IMG/VR virus record: IMGVR_UViG_3300028268_000002
Span: 1 to 48,824 of that record
DNA length: 48,824 nt
Strand: one strand, 5' to 3'
Origin: a virus
The position numbers and the translations under genes are program-made. Positions 19,634 through 28,086 of this stretch are shown one piece after another. Below the pieces are notes generated by a model. It did no database searches, was not told the DNA's origin, and saw only the letters and a list, made by a program, of their open reading frames with translations. How positions within the stretch are numbered: position 1 is the first letter of the stretch; every line of letters begins with the position of its first letter.

Positions 19634-19831
19634 ATGGGGAAGGCAGATCCGCTTGAGAAGGCGCAAGCACTGATTGAATGGCAGGGCGAACCTGTTATCT
19701 ACCACGGCCAAAAGTGGTACTGGTTTCAGAGGTGGAGTCCTTCCCGCAGGCGGGCTGTAGAGGTGCTTGAGGACGCTGGCAGGCTGGTACGGTGGAGCGA
19801 CAAGACGACGGGGTTGGTGAGGTTGGTTTGA
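19634..19831 (+). CDS. Hypothetical 65-residue protein
   Basis: ATG 19634 behind GAGGAGTTACA. The product is rich in aromatic and basic residues (HGQKWYWFQRWSPSRRRAVE) with a final beta hairpin (LVRWSDKTTGLVRLV), possibly a small nucleic-acid-binding protein. It sits between the tRNAs and the terminase, a position often held by small terminase-associated genes, but no HTH is recognisable. Confidence 0.55.
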   Translation: MGKADPLEKAQALIEWQGEPVIYHGQKWYWFQRWSPSRRRAVEVLEDAGRLVRWSDKTTGLVRLV

Positions 19832-19841
19832 GGAGGGGTTT

Positions 19842-20633
19842 ATGGGATTGACGATGGATATGCTGAAGGTGATGACCTCGGAAGGTAAAATCGTGTCAGT
19901 CGGCGAGGGTCATTGGGGAGCGATCTACGCGGACTACCTGAAACACGCTGGCAGGAAGAATATCGTCAGGAAATGCCGGCAGATGGGTATGACGACGTTT
20001 GCTTTGGCGCGTGGATTTATGGCGGCGTCCGAGGGGAAGACTTGCGTTGTAGTGGCCCAGCGACACAATGTGGCGGATTATATGTGGAACACGGTTCGAG
20101 GATTTATCCAAAACCTTCTCACACCACCTCCTATCAAATGGACATTTACAAACCGTCACGCATTCGGACTGGAAGGTTGTATCCCTCATCAATATCAGAT
20201 TTTTAATTCCGATAGATTTCACAGCGGACTTGGGATGAAAGTTGACTTCGTTCACTTCCAAGAGTTCGCGTGGTGGTCAAGAGATGATCAGGAGACGGTG
20301 TGGAATAGCCTGATGCCCTGCTTGAGTCCCGATGCGGAAGTAATTATCGAGTCCCATCCTCAATTCGGGGACAGCGGAAAGTTTGATGATGTTTGGGTGG
20401 GAGCCGAGCAGTACGGTTTTGTGCGACACTTCTTTCCGTGGTGGAAGAACCCGATCTGCGTTGGCGCACCGATTGATCCGAATACGATTACTCTGAAGGA
20501 AGAGACGATGATGGTGATGAACGGACTGTCTCTGGAGCAGATGGGGTGGAGGCGAAAAGCGTTAGGGTATTACAAAGCCATGTTTGGAGGCGACAAGGAA
20601 TTCAAAAGAGAGTACGGAGAGAATTTGATTTGA
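19842..20633 (+). CDS. terL: Terminase large subunit, ATPase domain only
   Basis: A 263-residue protein. RKCRQMGMTTFALARGFMAA is the terminase-type P-loop (R-rich Walker A), CVVVAQRHNVADYM the following Q-like strand, KVDFVHFQEFAWWS the Walker B region, and EVIIESHPQFGDSGKFDDVW the coupling motif (normally STP.G). It ends at KEFKREYGENLI, which corresponds to the F..EYP junction after which the RNaseH-like nuclease domain should begin. The nuclease (about 200 residues) is absent here and not found elsewhere in the window, so this is a truncated, split or unusual TerL. ATP-driven DNA packaging is the family role. Confidence 0.75.
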   Translation: MGLTMDMLKVMTSEGKIVSVGEGHWGAIYADYLKHAGRKNIVRKCRQMGMTTFALARGFMAASEGKTCVVVAQRHNVADYMWNTVRGFIQNLLTPPPIKWTFTNRHAFGLEGCIPHQYQIFNSDRFHSGLGMKVDFVHFQEFAWWSRDDQETVWNSLMPCLSPDAEVIIESHPQFGDSGKFDDVWVGAEQYGFVRHFFPWWKNPICVGAPIDPNTITLKEETMMVMNGLSLEQMGWRRKALGYYKAMFGGDKEFKREYGENLI

Positions 20634-20743
20634 AGCGTCTTCGACCGGGGATTCTGAGGTGGTGGCTCTGGCATCAGGAAGGCCGCAGGCTGTTTCGTTG
20701 GACGCGGGAGTATCGGGAGTTCATTGAGGGAAAGTGGAAAGTA

Positions 20744-20763
20744 AGTCCAAAATTCGGAGTAAG
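20744..20763 (+). promoter_or_regulatory. Palindromic junction element, copy 4
   Basis: AGTCCAAAATTCGGAGTAAG followed by GAGAG and the ATG of the metallopeptidase gene at 20773. The C in AATTC is a variant shared with the copy at 46883. It lies at the end of the 110-nt stretch following terL. Confidence 0.7.
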
Positions 20764-20772
20764 GAGAGTGAC

Positions 20773-21351
20773 ATGGGTAAACGAGGATTTGGAAAGACGA
20801 AGAAGAAGAAGCTGCCTCCGTTCGAGTTGATCGATCACGAGGCGAAGCCGCAACTTGAGCCGTACAAACTGATGGCCGAGATCAGGAAGGCCCACCACCC
20901 GGACATCAAGGACGCGAAGATCTGTCTGGCGTACCAGAAGGGCTTGAAGGCTGACGTAGACGGCCATGTGACGCTGGGGAAGTGCATCAAAGCGTCGGAC
21001 CTTCAGCGGGAATTGGTGGCATGGGATTTTGTGATTCTGCTGAACTTCGAGATGTGGACTTCCACCGGATTCACCAAAGAGAAGAAGATGGCCTTGCTGG
21101 ACCACGAGCTTTGCCACGCTGACGTTGCGCTCGACAAGGATGGTGAGCCGAAGGTGGACGCGGCCGGCAGGAAGACGTACCGGATTCGCAAACACGACTA
21201 TCAGGAGTTTCATGCGATCATCGAGCGGCACGGTCTGTGGGACAGAGACCTGAAGCGGTTGGGCGACACGATCATCAAGCAGGCCCAGGCGACGTTGACG
21301 TTCCCTCCTCCGGTTGAGGCTGCGGCCAGCGGACAGGTGACGGTGCAATGA
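20773..21351 (+). CDS. Putative phage metallopeptidase (Phage_metallopep-like)
   Basis: ATG 20773 (MGKRGFGKTKKKKLPPFELI) is preferred over 20734, which would read through the junction element. The 192-residue protein carries LLDHELCHADVAL, a zincin HExxH site, and a following EFHAIIERHGLW segment with a candidate third ligand. This matches the small putative phage metallopeptidase family. The substrate is unknown; roles in head maturation or host-protein cleavage are inference. The C-terminus is Ala/Pro-rich. Its stop overlaps the next ATG. Confidence 0.75.
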   Translation: MGKRGFGKTKKKKLPPFELIDHEAKPQLEPYKLMAEIRKAHHPDIKDAKICLAYQKGLKADVDGHVTLGKCIKASDLQRELVAWDFVILLNFEMWTSTGFTKEKKMALLDHELCHADVALDKDGEPKVDAAGRKTYRIRKHDYQEFHAIIERHGLWDRDLKRLGDTIIKQAQATLTFPPPVEAAASGQVTVQ

Positions 21352-21560
21352 AGTTTCCGGGGAATTGCCTTATCGTATCGGTTATCTCAGCGGCGTTCCC
21401 CGGAAATTCTTTGAAGTGGAAGCGTAACCGTATGGGTCGTTTACACTTTTATTGGCAAGATAGAAAAGGAAGATCGTGGGAATTTTACAAGCGTGGATCG
21501 TCTGGGAAGTCATACTTCCAGAACTCGTTTTATGTAGGGGAAGTGAAAAGGATAGATTAG
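21348..21560 (+). CDS. Hypothetical small phage protein (KFPGN type)
   Basis: A 70-residue protein overlapping the metallopeptidase stop. MKFPGNCLIVSVISAAFPGN opens with a motif seen in many short phage proteins, followed by beta strands rich in aromatic and basic residues (RLHFYWQDRKGRSWEFYKRG). Function unknown. It is followed by a strong hairpin before the tail-hub gene. Confidence 0.6.
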   Translation: MKFPGNCLIVSVISAAFPGNSLKWKRNRMGRLHFYWQDRKGRSWEFYKRGSSGKSYFQNSFYVGEVKRID

Positions 21561-21573
21561 AAATCGGATGAAA

Positions 21574-21597
21574 GTCTACCAGAACAGGGGTAGACTC
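21574..21597 (+). promoter_or_regulatory. Hairpin containing the Shine-Dalgarno of the tail-hub gene
   Basis: AGTCTACC (21574-21581) pairs perfectly with GGTAGACT (21590-21597) around AGAACAGG. The only purine-rich site before ATG 21603 (AGGGG) lies across loop and stem, so the hairpin should influence translation of the 1074-residue protein. Confidence 0.6.
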
Positions 21598-21602
21598 ATT
21601 TC

Positions 21603-24600
21603 ATGTCGGATTCTCCCTACAGTTCGCAGAATTTCTTGTTCTCCAGCAAAGGAGTAATAGCCCACGCTGTCGAGGACTCCGCCCCTCCAGGGACATATTT
21701 GTCACTTCTCAACGTCGAAGAAATTGAGGAGAATGGGTTGGCGACCCGTCTCGGGACAACCATCCTCAGCGCGGCTGAAGGGATCGTCAAGCCCCTTGGA
21801 GGGTCGGCCGGGGTAGTTCACAGCCTGAGCAGATTGCCGGGTCTAACGGGGAGCAGTTGGCGTTACGCCGGCAAGGGGAATGGCCTGTATCGCATCTCAG
21901 GGGACGCTCCGGGCGAATACTCAAAGCTCTCCGATTCCATGAGCGGCCAGCCGTGGACAGCAGCCCAATTTCAGCCGGTTGTATCGTCCGCACCACTCTT
22001 ATTTATCGCCGACATGAACGGCGTCCAGAAGGATAACGGGACCAACTCCGCTCCGCAGAATGCAGGAATCCTCCAACCGCATTACCCGGTAGCCGCGCAA
22101 GCGCAGGCGCCGGACGTAATCATTCTTGCCCCGTTTTATAACCCGATGCTCTCCATCTACACCTCGTCGGCGGTGGCTACTGGCCTTCAGAGCGTGTCTG
22201 TAACAGATCCGTCAGTGATTGGACTATTCCAGTCTCTTGTGATTGATACGGGTTCTCAGCAGGAGACGGTTCTTGTAATTGCAACGTCGGATACGGGGTT
22301 TACAGCGAACTTCACGAAGACGCACTCTTCGGGGGCTTTGATACAAGAGTACGGAGATTCGACTCCAGTATCAGCGTCTTCGACGGCGACGATCAGCAAC
22401 TCGATTTCCACCTCCATCTCGACTTGGCCGAAAACGCTGGAGCAGGCAGATTACATCGGTCTGTGGATATACGTGGGCGATCCCAACGCCATCGACTCGA
22501 TAACCCTGAAGTTCTACACGTCAAACGGAGCCTACTTCTACCGGACCATCGGCCAGGGTCCGTTGCAGGCTACCCTGAATGCCTCCACGGACAGCACTAC
22601 GGCCGCAGCAGACGCGGTATTGTCGTCAAATTTGGGCCTATACACGATGGGAGCAGGAGGGGTAACGGGTCTAAATACAAGCCCGGGGTGGACTCCGATC
22701 CTTTTGCAGCTATCGGACTTCTCCGCATCGGGAGGAGCGGATTTCAACGACTCTACAAAGAACTGGCAGAATGTTACTAGCTATGAGGTAGAAACCACAA
22801 CAGGGGAGGGAATCTCCACCACATCATTCCCTATTCTGATCCAGGTAGCTTCTCTTATTCTCTTTGGTGGAGCAGGTCCAGACAGCCTCGCTGGAGTGAG
22901 CTACGACTACATGGTGACGCTGTTCAACATCAATGATTACACTGAGTCAAATCCATCAATGACTATGTCGGATGTTGATCCTCCGACGCTGACTAACCGA
23001 GTATTGCCGCGTCGTCAACCGATCCTGTTAAGTTGGGAGAACAGTAATAGCGATACCCAGGCAACGCACTGGAGGGTGTATCGCCGGGGAGGGACACTGG
23101 CGAATAATTATCTTAGAATCGACCAGATACCGATCACGACCGCTATGGGAGGGATAGAGAATTACAGAGACCTCTGGAGTGATTTGGAGATTCAGCAGGC
23201 GACCCCAATATCTTTCACGAACGATGTGCCGGTGACCTCCACACTTCCAGTCCCGGTGAACACGACCTTGACGGCTGACATCGGAACTCCGGGGAGCGCG
23301 GTAAACTCAGTCCAAGTGATTATTCCGGCATCGATGCAGAGTATCTCCGTGAACCAGCAGGTGAATATAGGGAACGTCTTAGACGCTACCTTTGAGACAG
23401 TGATAGTCACTTCTATCTCGGGTCCGAGGTTCAGAGCCTACGTGCAGAACTACCATGCGGCCGGGGAGTCAGTGTCGGCTACGGCGGCCTACGCCCAGCC
23501 GGTGAACATTATTGCGGTGGCTTTTGACCAAGGACTGTACGCGGGTGACCCGAACAATCCGTCGTACCTCTACACTTCGGAGAAGTCGAATATCCAAGCG
23601 GTGAGCAGTGCGGCGTACACGCAGGTGAACGTCCCATCAGATCCAATCACTGCGATTGTGCAGAGCAGCGGAAACGTCTTTGTGAGCACTTTGCAGCGGT
23701 GGTGGACAGGAAGCCCAGGGAGCCAGCCAGGGCAGCCCGTTACTACATATCCAACGAAAGCCGATCACGGCGTAGTGGGAAAAAACGCATGGGTTTTAAG
23801 GGATGGTGTAGTCTACTATCTCGGAACGGACGGACTGCGGATATTCACGGGAGGATCTGGAGACTATATCTCAGAGATCATCGAGGCGGTGTGGCAGAAC
23901 ACCAGCCCGACTCCTCTTCCGATTGCGGACCCAGCCTACTTCTCGACGGTCCAATGTTCCACGTGGAACAGGTGGGTGTTCTTCAGCTACCAGGCTCTTG
24001 ACGGGAATCGGTATCGAATCATTCTTGATTGCGTGAACAAACGGTATCGGAACGACTCTCTGGATGCTCAGAGTATGTTCTTGGAGTCCGACACCAACCA
24101 GCTTGTCTGGGGGGACTCGCAGGGTCTTGTTCACCTCGACAGGCAGTTGACGAGCACGGATGAGGCCAACGAGCAGGGAGTTGTAGTTCCGTTGCCGATC
24201 GCGTTCACGGTGCAGACTCCGTACAGCGATTCTGGTTCGCCTCAGATTCAGAAAAACTATGCAGAGTTTACGCTCGACGCGAACACAAACGGGAACCCGG
24301 TAACAGTCCAACTTGTGTTCAACGATGGAGCTTTCACGGAGACTCTGGGGACCATCACGACCACTTCGAGGCAGAGAGTAAATCTTGCGCTCAACAACGG
24401 GGAAGGGTTCCAAGCCTTCAAGGTAAGCATGATCTTGACTGGCAGCGGAGCAAGCAGGGTGTTTTTGTATCAGGCAAAGATTCGACACTTGCCACTGGGC
24501 GAAACACGCACCAGCTTCGATTCATACGATCTGCGTCTTGGGACTGAGGAAAGTAAGGTTCTAAAACAGATTTATTGCGAGACGACAGCCACAGCGGATA

Positions 24601-24827
24601 TAACTTGCAACGTCTACTACGATGGGACTCTGGGTTACACGTTCACCATTCCAACACTTGGAGGGGTGAGAAACGCCTTGCGGGTTAGGATGCCGGCAAT
24701 ACAATTCAGAATCGTGCGCTTTGTGATGACATCGACTTCCGACTTCATTCTGTGGGAGACGAGTAAGTATGAGTACAAGCCCTTGTGTGCCGGTAAAAGT
24801 TACAGCACGGCATTGTTAATGCCGTAA
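21603..24827 (+). CDS. Large tail hub / tail-tube-like protein (P22 gp10-type layout)
   Basis: A 1074-residue protein, almost wholly beta. The N-terminal part (PGTYLSLLNVEEIEENGLAT) and the central VVGKNAWVLRDGVVYYLGTD and TWNRWVFFSYQALDGNRYRI blade-like repeats resemble a beta-propeller tail needle or hub protein. The last 300 residues are beta sandwich-like (FTETLGTITTTSRQRVNLAL). Several internal segments (residues about 195-260 and 555-635) are Ig-like inserts. In podoviruses such proteins form the tail tube or hub and bind receptor-binding fibres. Start ATG 21603 is set by the SD hairpin. Confidence 0.6.
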   Translation: MSDSPYSSQNFLFSSKGVIAHAVEDSAPPGTYLSLLNVEEIEENGLATRLGTTILSAAEGIVKPLGGSAGVVHSLSRLPGLTGSSWRYAGKGNGLYRISGDAPGEYSKLSDSMSGQPWTAAQFQPVVSSAPLLFIADMNGVQKDNGTNSAPQNAGILQPHYPVAAQAQAPDVIILAPFYNPMLSIYTSSAVATGLQSVSVTDPSVIGLFQSLVIDTGSQQETVLVIATSDTGFTANFTKTHSSGALIQEYGDSTPVSASSTATISNSISTSISTWPKTLEQADYIGLWIYVGDPNAIDSITLKFYTSNGAYFYRTIGQGPLQATLNASTDSTTAAADAVLSSNLGLYTMGAGGVTGLNTSPGWTPILLQLSDFSASGGADFNDSTKNWQNVTSYEVETTTGEGISTTSFPILIQVASLILFGGAGPDSLAGVSYDYMVTLFNINDYTESNPSMTMSDVDPPTLTNRVLPRRQPILLSWENSNSDTQATHWRVYRRGGTLANNYLRIDQIPITTAMGGIENYRDLWSDLEIQQATPISFTNDVPVTSTLPVPVNTTLTADIGTPGSAVNSVQVIIPASMQSISVNQQVNIGNVLDATFETVIVTSISGPRFRAYVQNYHAAGESVSATAAYAQPVNIIAVAFDQGLYAGDPNNPSYLYTSEKSNIQAVSSAAYTQVNVPSDPITAIVQSSGNVFVSTLQRWWTGSPGSQPGQPVTTYPTKADHGVVGKNAWVLRDGVVYYLGTDGLRIFTGGSGDYISEIIEAVWQNTSPTPLPIADPAYFSTVQCSTWNRWVFFSYQALDGNRYRIILDCVNKRYRNDSLDAQSMFLESDTNQLVWGDSQGLVHLDRQLTSTDEANEQGVVVPLPIAFTVQTPYSDSGSPQIQKNYAEFTLDANTNGNPVTVQLVFNDGAFTETLGTITTTSRQRVNLALNNGEGFQAFKVSMILTGSGASRVFLYQAKIRHLPLGETRTSFDSYDLRLGTEESKVLKQIYCETTATADITCNVYYDGTLGYTFTIPTLGGVRNALRVRMPAIQFRIVRFVMTSTSDFILWETSKYEYKPLCAGKSYSTALLMP
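24807..24825 (+). other. 8-bp hairpin at the end of the hub gene
   Basis: ACGGCATT (24807-24814) pairs with AATGCCGT (24818-24825) around GTT; the last base is the first of the stop codon TAA. No U-run follows, so termination is unlikely. It may protect the mRNA or insulate the next RBS (GGAGGGG). Confidence 0.45.
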
Positions 24828-24845
24828 GATGGTGGAGGGGAACAA

Positions 24846-25778
24846 ATGGCACAACAAAATCAACTCGCAAAGCCCGTGCTTCCAGAACTCTCTTCGCAGC
24901 ACCAGCAGTTCTTGAGCCAGATGGTCGATACGATCAACAGCCTCCAGGGTTACAACGGGCCTACCAAACTCAATAACCACCTTGACCTCAACGGGTATCA
25001 GGTGAAGAACGTCGGCGCTCCCACCTCTTCTACGGACGCCATTACGCACGGTGTAGCCGAGGCATCCTATTCGGCAGACGCACTGGCTCCGAAGTTAGAG
25101 TCTACAGGTAAGAACTCTTTGAAGACGATGCGGCAGTTGAACTCTCCGGTGCAGCGTGAGCAGACTAGTTCATTCTTGAATGACCTGATGAGTTCTGTCC
25201 CCAACGCCAACGCGATAGTTCCCCTCCTGACAAACATAGGCTCTCCTGCTACTGGAGTGCAGTGCGTCATTCCTGCCGGACCATTCACATTTGTTGATGG
25301 AAGCACGGTGATGCTTCAGGGAAGGACGGACTTATTTTCTCTTCCTACCTCGTATGCGATATCTTCAATATCGTGCGTGGGAAACGTGGTGACGGTCGCA
25401 TCGACGGCTCCGGTGACTGAGGGGCAGGCGATTACGATTGCCGGAGTGTCCCCTTCGAGCTTCAACGGGTCAGTTACGGTGTCGAGTGCGGGTAGTGGGA
25501 GCTTCACCTATCAGGCCGACCTGGGGACGTTATCTGGTTCTGGTGGGCGGGTTGAGGAGAACGGCGTCCACTATTACGCTGTACGGAAGCGGAGTGGAAG
25601 TGTTATTCTTCTCCCACAGCAGTCTGGCGACACGATGGCGAACCGCCTACACGCGAACCTCGATGGATCACAAATTGTCGCAGTGGTGGTGGTGAATGCT
25701 TCAGGGTTCCAGGTATCGCAGAGTGGTGGCGGCGGGTCAGCTATAGTCGGCAGCCCAACGGCAGGATCGTTCTTCTGA
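24846..25778 (+). CDS. Probable tail fibre or appendage protein
   Basis: A 310-residue protein. After an N-terminal helix (PELSSQHQQFLSQMVDTINS) comes LDLNGYQVKNVGAPTSSTDA, a hallmark of phage fibre and tail-appendage proteins. Later, TEGQAITIAGVSPSSFNGSV is one copy of the Ig-like repeat also found in the 7582 product. The C-terminus is Gly/Ser-rich (SQSGGGGSAIVGSPTAGSFF). It follows the hub gene with a GGAGGGG site; host attachment is the likely role. Confidence 0.65.
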   Translation: MAQQNQLAKPVLPELSSQHQQFLSQMVDTINSLQGYNGPTKLNNHLDLNGYQVKNVGAPTSSTDAITHGVAEASYSADALAPKLESTGKNSLKTMRQLNSPVQREQTSSFLNDLMSSVPNANAIVPLLTNIGSPATGVQCVIPAGPFTFVDGSTVMLQGRTDLFSLPTSYAISSISCVGNVVTVASTAPVTEGQAITIAGVSPSSFNGSVTVSSAGSGSFTYQADLGTLSGSGGRVEENGVHYYAVRKRSGSVILLPQQSGDTMANRLHANLDGSQIVAVVVVNASGFQVSQSGGGGSAIVGSPTAGSFF

Positions 25779-25789
25779 GGAGGGGTAGG

Positions 25790-26068
25790 ATGGCAGACGG
25801 GACACAAATCATTGTTGACGATGTGCGGGTCGATCAGGCGAGCGGCCACATCAGCATCCGAGTCCATTCGGTGACGACTAACGGCGAGAAGACGTGGAAC
25901 GGCCCGGTGCGGGGATACGGGATGGATGCAGCGCAGTTCAAGCATCAGTTTAACCACGACATCGAGCGGGTGAAGCAGTGGGTTGTGAGTCAGCACGTTG
26001 GATTCCACGGAGCGCACGAGTCGGTGGTCGCGGAGTTGGGGAAGTTGACTGGGCAGGTAATCGGGTAG
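25790..26068 (+). CDS. Hypothetical 92-residue protein
   Basis: ATG 25790 behind GAGGAGGGG. The N-terminal half is beta (DGTQIIVDDVRVDQASGHIS) and the C-terminal half helical with several His (FKHQFNHDIERVKQWVVSQH). It is placed after the fibre gene, where fibre chaperones or short tail proteins are common, but no family is recognised. Ends just before junction element copy 5. Confidence 0.6.
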   Translation: MADGTQIIVDDVRVDQASGHISIRVHSVTTNGEKTWNGPVRGYGMDAAQFKHQFNHDIERVKQWVVSQHVGFHGAHESVVAELGKLTGQVIG

Positions 26069-26069
26069 G

Positions 26070-26089
26070 AGTCCAAAATTTGGAGTGAG
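26070..26089 (+). promoter_or_regulatory. Palindromic junction element, copy 5
   Basis: AGTCCAAAATTTGGAGTGAG, the consensus form, 1 nt after the TAG of the upstream gene and continuing into GAGGAGGG, the Shine-Dalgarno of the acetyltransferase gene. Confidence 0.75.
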
Positions 26090-26099
26090 GAGGGTGGGG

Positions 26100-26708
26100 A
26101 TGGATCAAAAAAATCACTGGAGTTGGTACGGTACGAAGAACTTGCAGGTATGTCCGTTCATGGACGGCACTCCCGTTTATCTTGATGGGATGCTTCCGCA
26201 TCTCTATTACAAGACGAGGGAAGAGAACAACATCGCCACGACATTCTGCGGCCAGGACAAGACGCTCGGCCAGTTTGTTCATTACTTTGAGTCCCTGAAG
26301 ACAATGCAGGTTTGCTGTGAAATCGCCGAGGAGGAGAAGTTGATTCCTGTCGGGTTCACGTGGGTGAGTAACCCCTATGGAGTGGACGGAGCGAGGGCGG
26401 CGCAGCCGGGGATGTGCTTCTTTGGCGGAGCGGGGAAGCGGGGGACGGCTCAGAGTTTGGCGAAACTGGCTCTGGCTTACGCGATGGTGGCTTTGCGGAT
26501 TAACGTCTTGCTCGGAGAGCAGGTGTACAGCAACTACGCGGCGCGGAACTTTGCTCTGCGTTTGGGGTTTAAGGAAGTGGCCCGGATACCTAATCGCCAC
26601 GTCATCGACGGCCGGTTTGAGGATGGCCGGGTGGTGATGTTGAAGGATGATGACTTCCTACCGAAGTTCTTTGAGTGGAAGGAAAAACAGCCCAAGATAG
26701 AGGGGTGA
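26100..26708 (+). CDS. GNAT-family N-acetyltransferase
   Basis: ATG 26100 is chosen behind GAGGAGGGTGGGG. The 202-residue protein has a GNAT layout. Strand 4 with a probable acetyl-CoA-binding turn (GMCFFGGAGKRGTAQSLAKL) is followed by a helix, VLLGEQVYSNYAARNFALRL and GFKEVARIPNRHVIDGRFED, the usual motif B and final strand (N..A...LGF). The substrate is unknown; phage GNATs can modify host polymerase, toxins or virion proteins. Located between tail and ejection-protein genes. Confidence 0.7.
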   Translation: MDQKNHWSWYGTKNLQVCPFMDGTPVYLDGMLPHLYYKTREENNIATTFCGQDKTLGQFVHYFESLKTMQVCCEIAEEEKLIPVGFTWVSNPYGVDGARAAQPGMCFFGGAGKRGTAQSLAKLALAYAMVALRINVLLGEQVYSNYAARNFALRLGFKEVARIPNRHVIDGRFEDGRVVMLKDDDFLPKFFEWKEKQPKIEG

Positions 26709-26713
26709 TGGGG

Positions 26714-27055
26714 ATGAGCCAAGCGGCCGGTGAAAATGGTAAGTGGATGTTCAAGGTGCCGTGTCCGAAGTGTTCTGCTCTGGTAGGTGCGAAGTGTTTT
26801 ATTCGCGGTACGAGATCACTACCAGGGTACTGCCATGCACTCAGGCGATATGCGGCCCAAGCGGCAGGTCTGATGCCGGAGATGAAAATCTTCGGATTGA
26901 GAACCAAGAGGGAGCCGTACTTTAAGAAGAAGATTCCCGGAACAGGCGCTCCGCACGAGGAGGGATGGTGTTCAAAACCTTGTGAGAGGGGAAACCACGC
27001 GATGTGTTTTTCTCGGCAATGTAAGTGTTTTTGCCACAGTATAGGAGGGGGGTAG
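26714..27055 (+). CDS. Cys-rich zinc-binding protein
   Basis: ATG 26714 fits the Shine-Dalgarno (GAGGGG) better than ATG 26708. The 113-residue product has PCPKCSALVGAKC near the N-terminus and a dense C-terminal CSKPCERGNHAMCFSRQCKC followed by FCH. With ten cysteines, two zinc sites are plausible. The basic middle part (GLRTKREPYFKKKIPGTG) could contact nucleic acid. No named family recognised. Confidence 0.6.
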   Translation: MSQAAGENGKWMFKVPCPKCSALVGAKCFIRGTRSLPGYCHALRRYAAQAAGLMPEMKIFGLRTKREPYFKKKIPGTGAPHEEGWCSKPCERGNHAMCFSRQCKCFCHSIGGG

Positions 27056-27058
27056 GTT

Positions 27059-27244
27059 ATGGGAAAGAGATGTAGGGGAATGATAGATTCAGAAAAACCA
27101 CTCGTAGTTCTCGATCGAGTCGAACGGTTTGCCAAAGAATGTCGGGATAGAGGCGAGGGAGATGCTTGTTACGCAATGCCCTTGAAATGGATATTGAGCA
27201 TTGCGGAAATCATCAGAGAGAAAGATCGGAAGAATGTGTCCTAA
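27059..27244 (+). CDS. Hypothetical 61-residue protein
   Basis: Starts at ATG 27059, 3 nt after the preceding stop. The product is charged, with a helical segment (PLVVLDRVERFAKECRDRGE) and a second helix (PLKWILSIAEIIREKDRKN). A small helix bundle is possible; no function recognised. Confidence 0.55.
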   Translation: MGKRCRGMIDSEKPLVVLDRVERFAKECRDRGEGDACYAMPLKWILSIAEIIREKDRKNVS

Positions 27245-27274
27245 ATAGTAAAAACTGGTAGAAAAGTCTTCTCA

Positions 27275-27304
27275 GGCATTGTACCCTCCTTTCAGGAGTA
27301 TGCC
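27275..27304 (+). promoter_or_regulatory. Nested hairpin sequestering the RBS of the 27307 gene
   Basis: Outer stem GGCAT (27275-27279) pairs with ATGCC (27300-27304). Inner stem CTCCT (27286-27290) pairs with AGGAG (27294-27298) across TTC. AGGAG is the only Shine-Dalgarno for GTG 27307, so it is masked unless the stem opens. Confidence 0.6.
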
Positions 27305-27306
27305 CT

Positions 27307-28086
27307 GTGAGCAGCAAGCCCGAATCGAGCGCAGCAGCGCAAGCAAGCCAAGCCAATCTTGCAAACCAGATGGCAGCCACCGGAGCTACGGAGACGGCTG
27401 AGGGTACAAAGTTGTTCAATATGGCCCTTCCCGGCCTTGAGCAGTCTGAGTCCTACTATGGAAAACTAGCCTCTGGTGACCCGAACGCGCTGGCGAGGGC
27501 GAATGCCCCGGCGATTCAAGCGATCACGCAGTCCACGGACAAAGCCAAGCAAAACATTATGCAGAGCAGTCCGAGAGGAGGAGAACGAAACCTTGCTCTT
27601 GAAGAGGCTGATTTGTCGAAGGGCGCTCAGGTGGGGCAGCTTGAGACGGGATCGTACACGTCGTCCTTTGGTTCGCTGGCCGGCCTTGGAGGGCAGAACG
27701 TGGGCCAAGGAACGGCGGCTCAATCGGCGGGTACTCAAGGGATGAACGCGGCTTCCAACCAGTACCAAAACATTCAGAATACAAATGCGGCGGCGAAGTC
27801 GCAGCAGATGGGGTTGTGGTCTGACGTTGCAGGAACGGGCATGGAAGTGGCCTCGATGTGCTGGATTGCTGCTTCGCTTTGGAGCGGATGGAACGACCGC
27901 AGGACGCGGCTGGTTCAATTCTGGTTGCGGAACGTCTACTCGAAGACGATATTTGGGAATCTGTTCTGCCGCTTGTATTCCCGGTACGGTGAGCGGGTGG
28001 CGGAACAGGTTCGGAAGAGGTCGGTAGCTCGGTCGGTGGCCGAGCCTCTGTTTGGCTGGTTCCTCTTGAAAGCGCAGGAGGTTTAG
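27307..28086 (+). CDS. Internal virion (ejection-type) protein with membrane-like C-terminus
   Basis: A 259-residue protein from GTG 27307. The N-terminal 165 residues are Ala/Gln/Gly-rich and probably helical (AAAQASQANLANQMAATGAT). The C-terminal 80 residues contain MCWIAASLWSGWNDRRTRLV, LWSGW/FWLR and GNLFCRLYSRYGERVAEQVR, a pattern typical of phage ejection proteins (CWxAxxxxG...W...LYxxYGE). Such proteins leave the virion with the DNA and cross the host envelope. It precedes two further large internal proteins. Its translation start is hidden in a hairpin. Confidence 0.7.
   Translation: MSSKPESSAAAQASQANLANQMAATGATETAEGTKLFNMALPGLEQSESYYGKLASGDPNALARANAPAIQAITQSTDKAKQNIMQSSPRGGERNLALEEADLSKGAQVGQLETGSYTSSFGSLAGLGGQNVGQGTAAQSAGTQGMNAASNQYQNIQNTNAAAKSQQMGLWSDVAGTGMEVASMCWIAASLWSGWNDRRTRLVQFWLRNVYSKTIFGNLFCRLYSRYGERVAEQVRKRSVARSVAEPLFGWFLLKAQEV

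Noticed and set aside
20630-20830. 66-codon ORF starting TTG after terL
   Set aside because: It has no good SD, runs through the junction element and 58 nt into the metallopeptidase gene, and its product is Arg/Trp-rich low complexity. It does not resemble the missing terminase nuclease.
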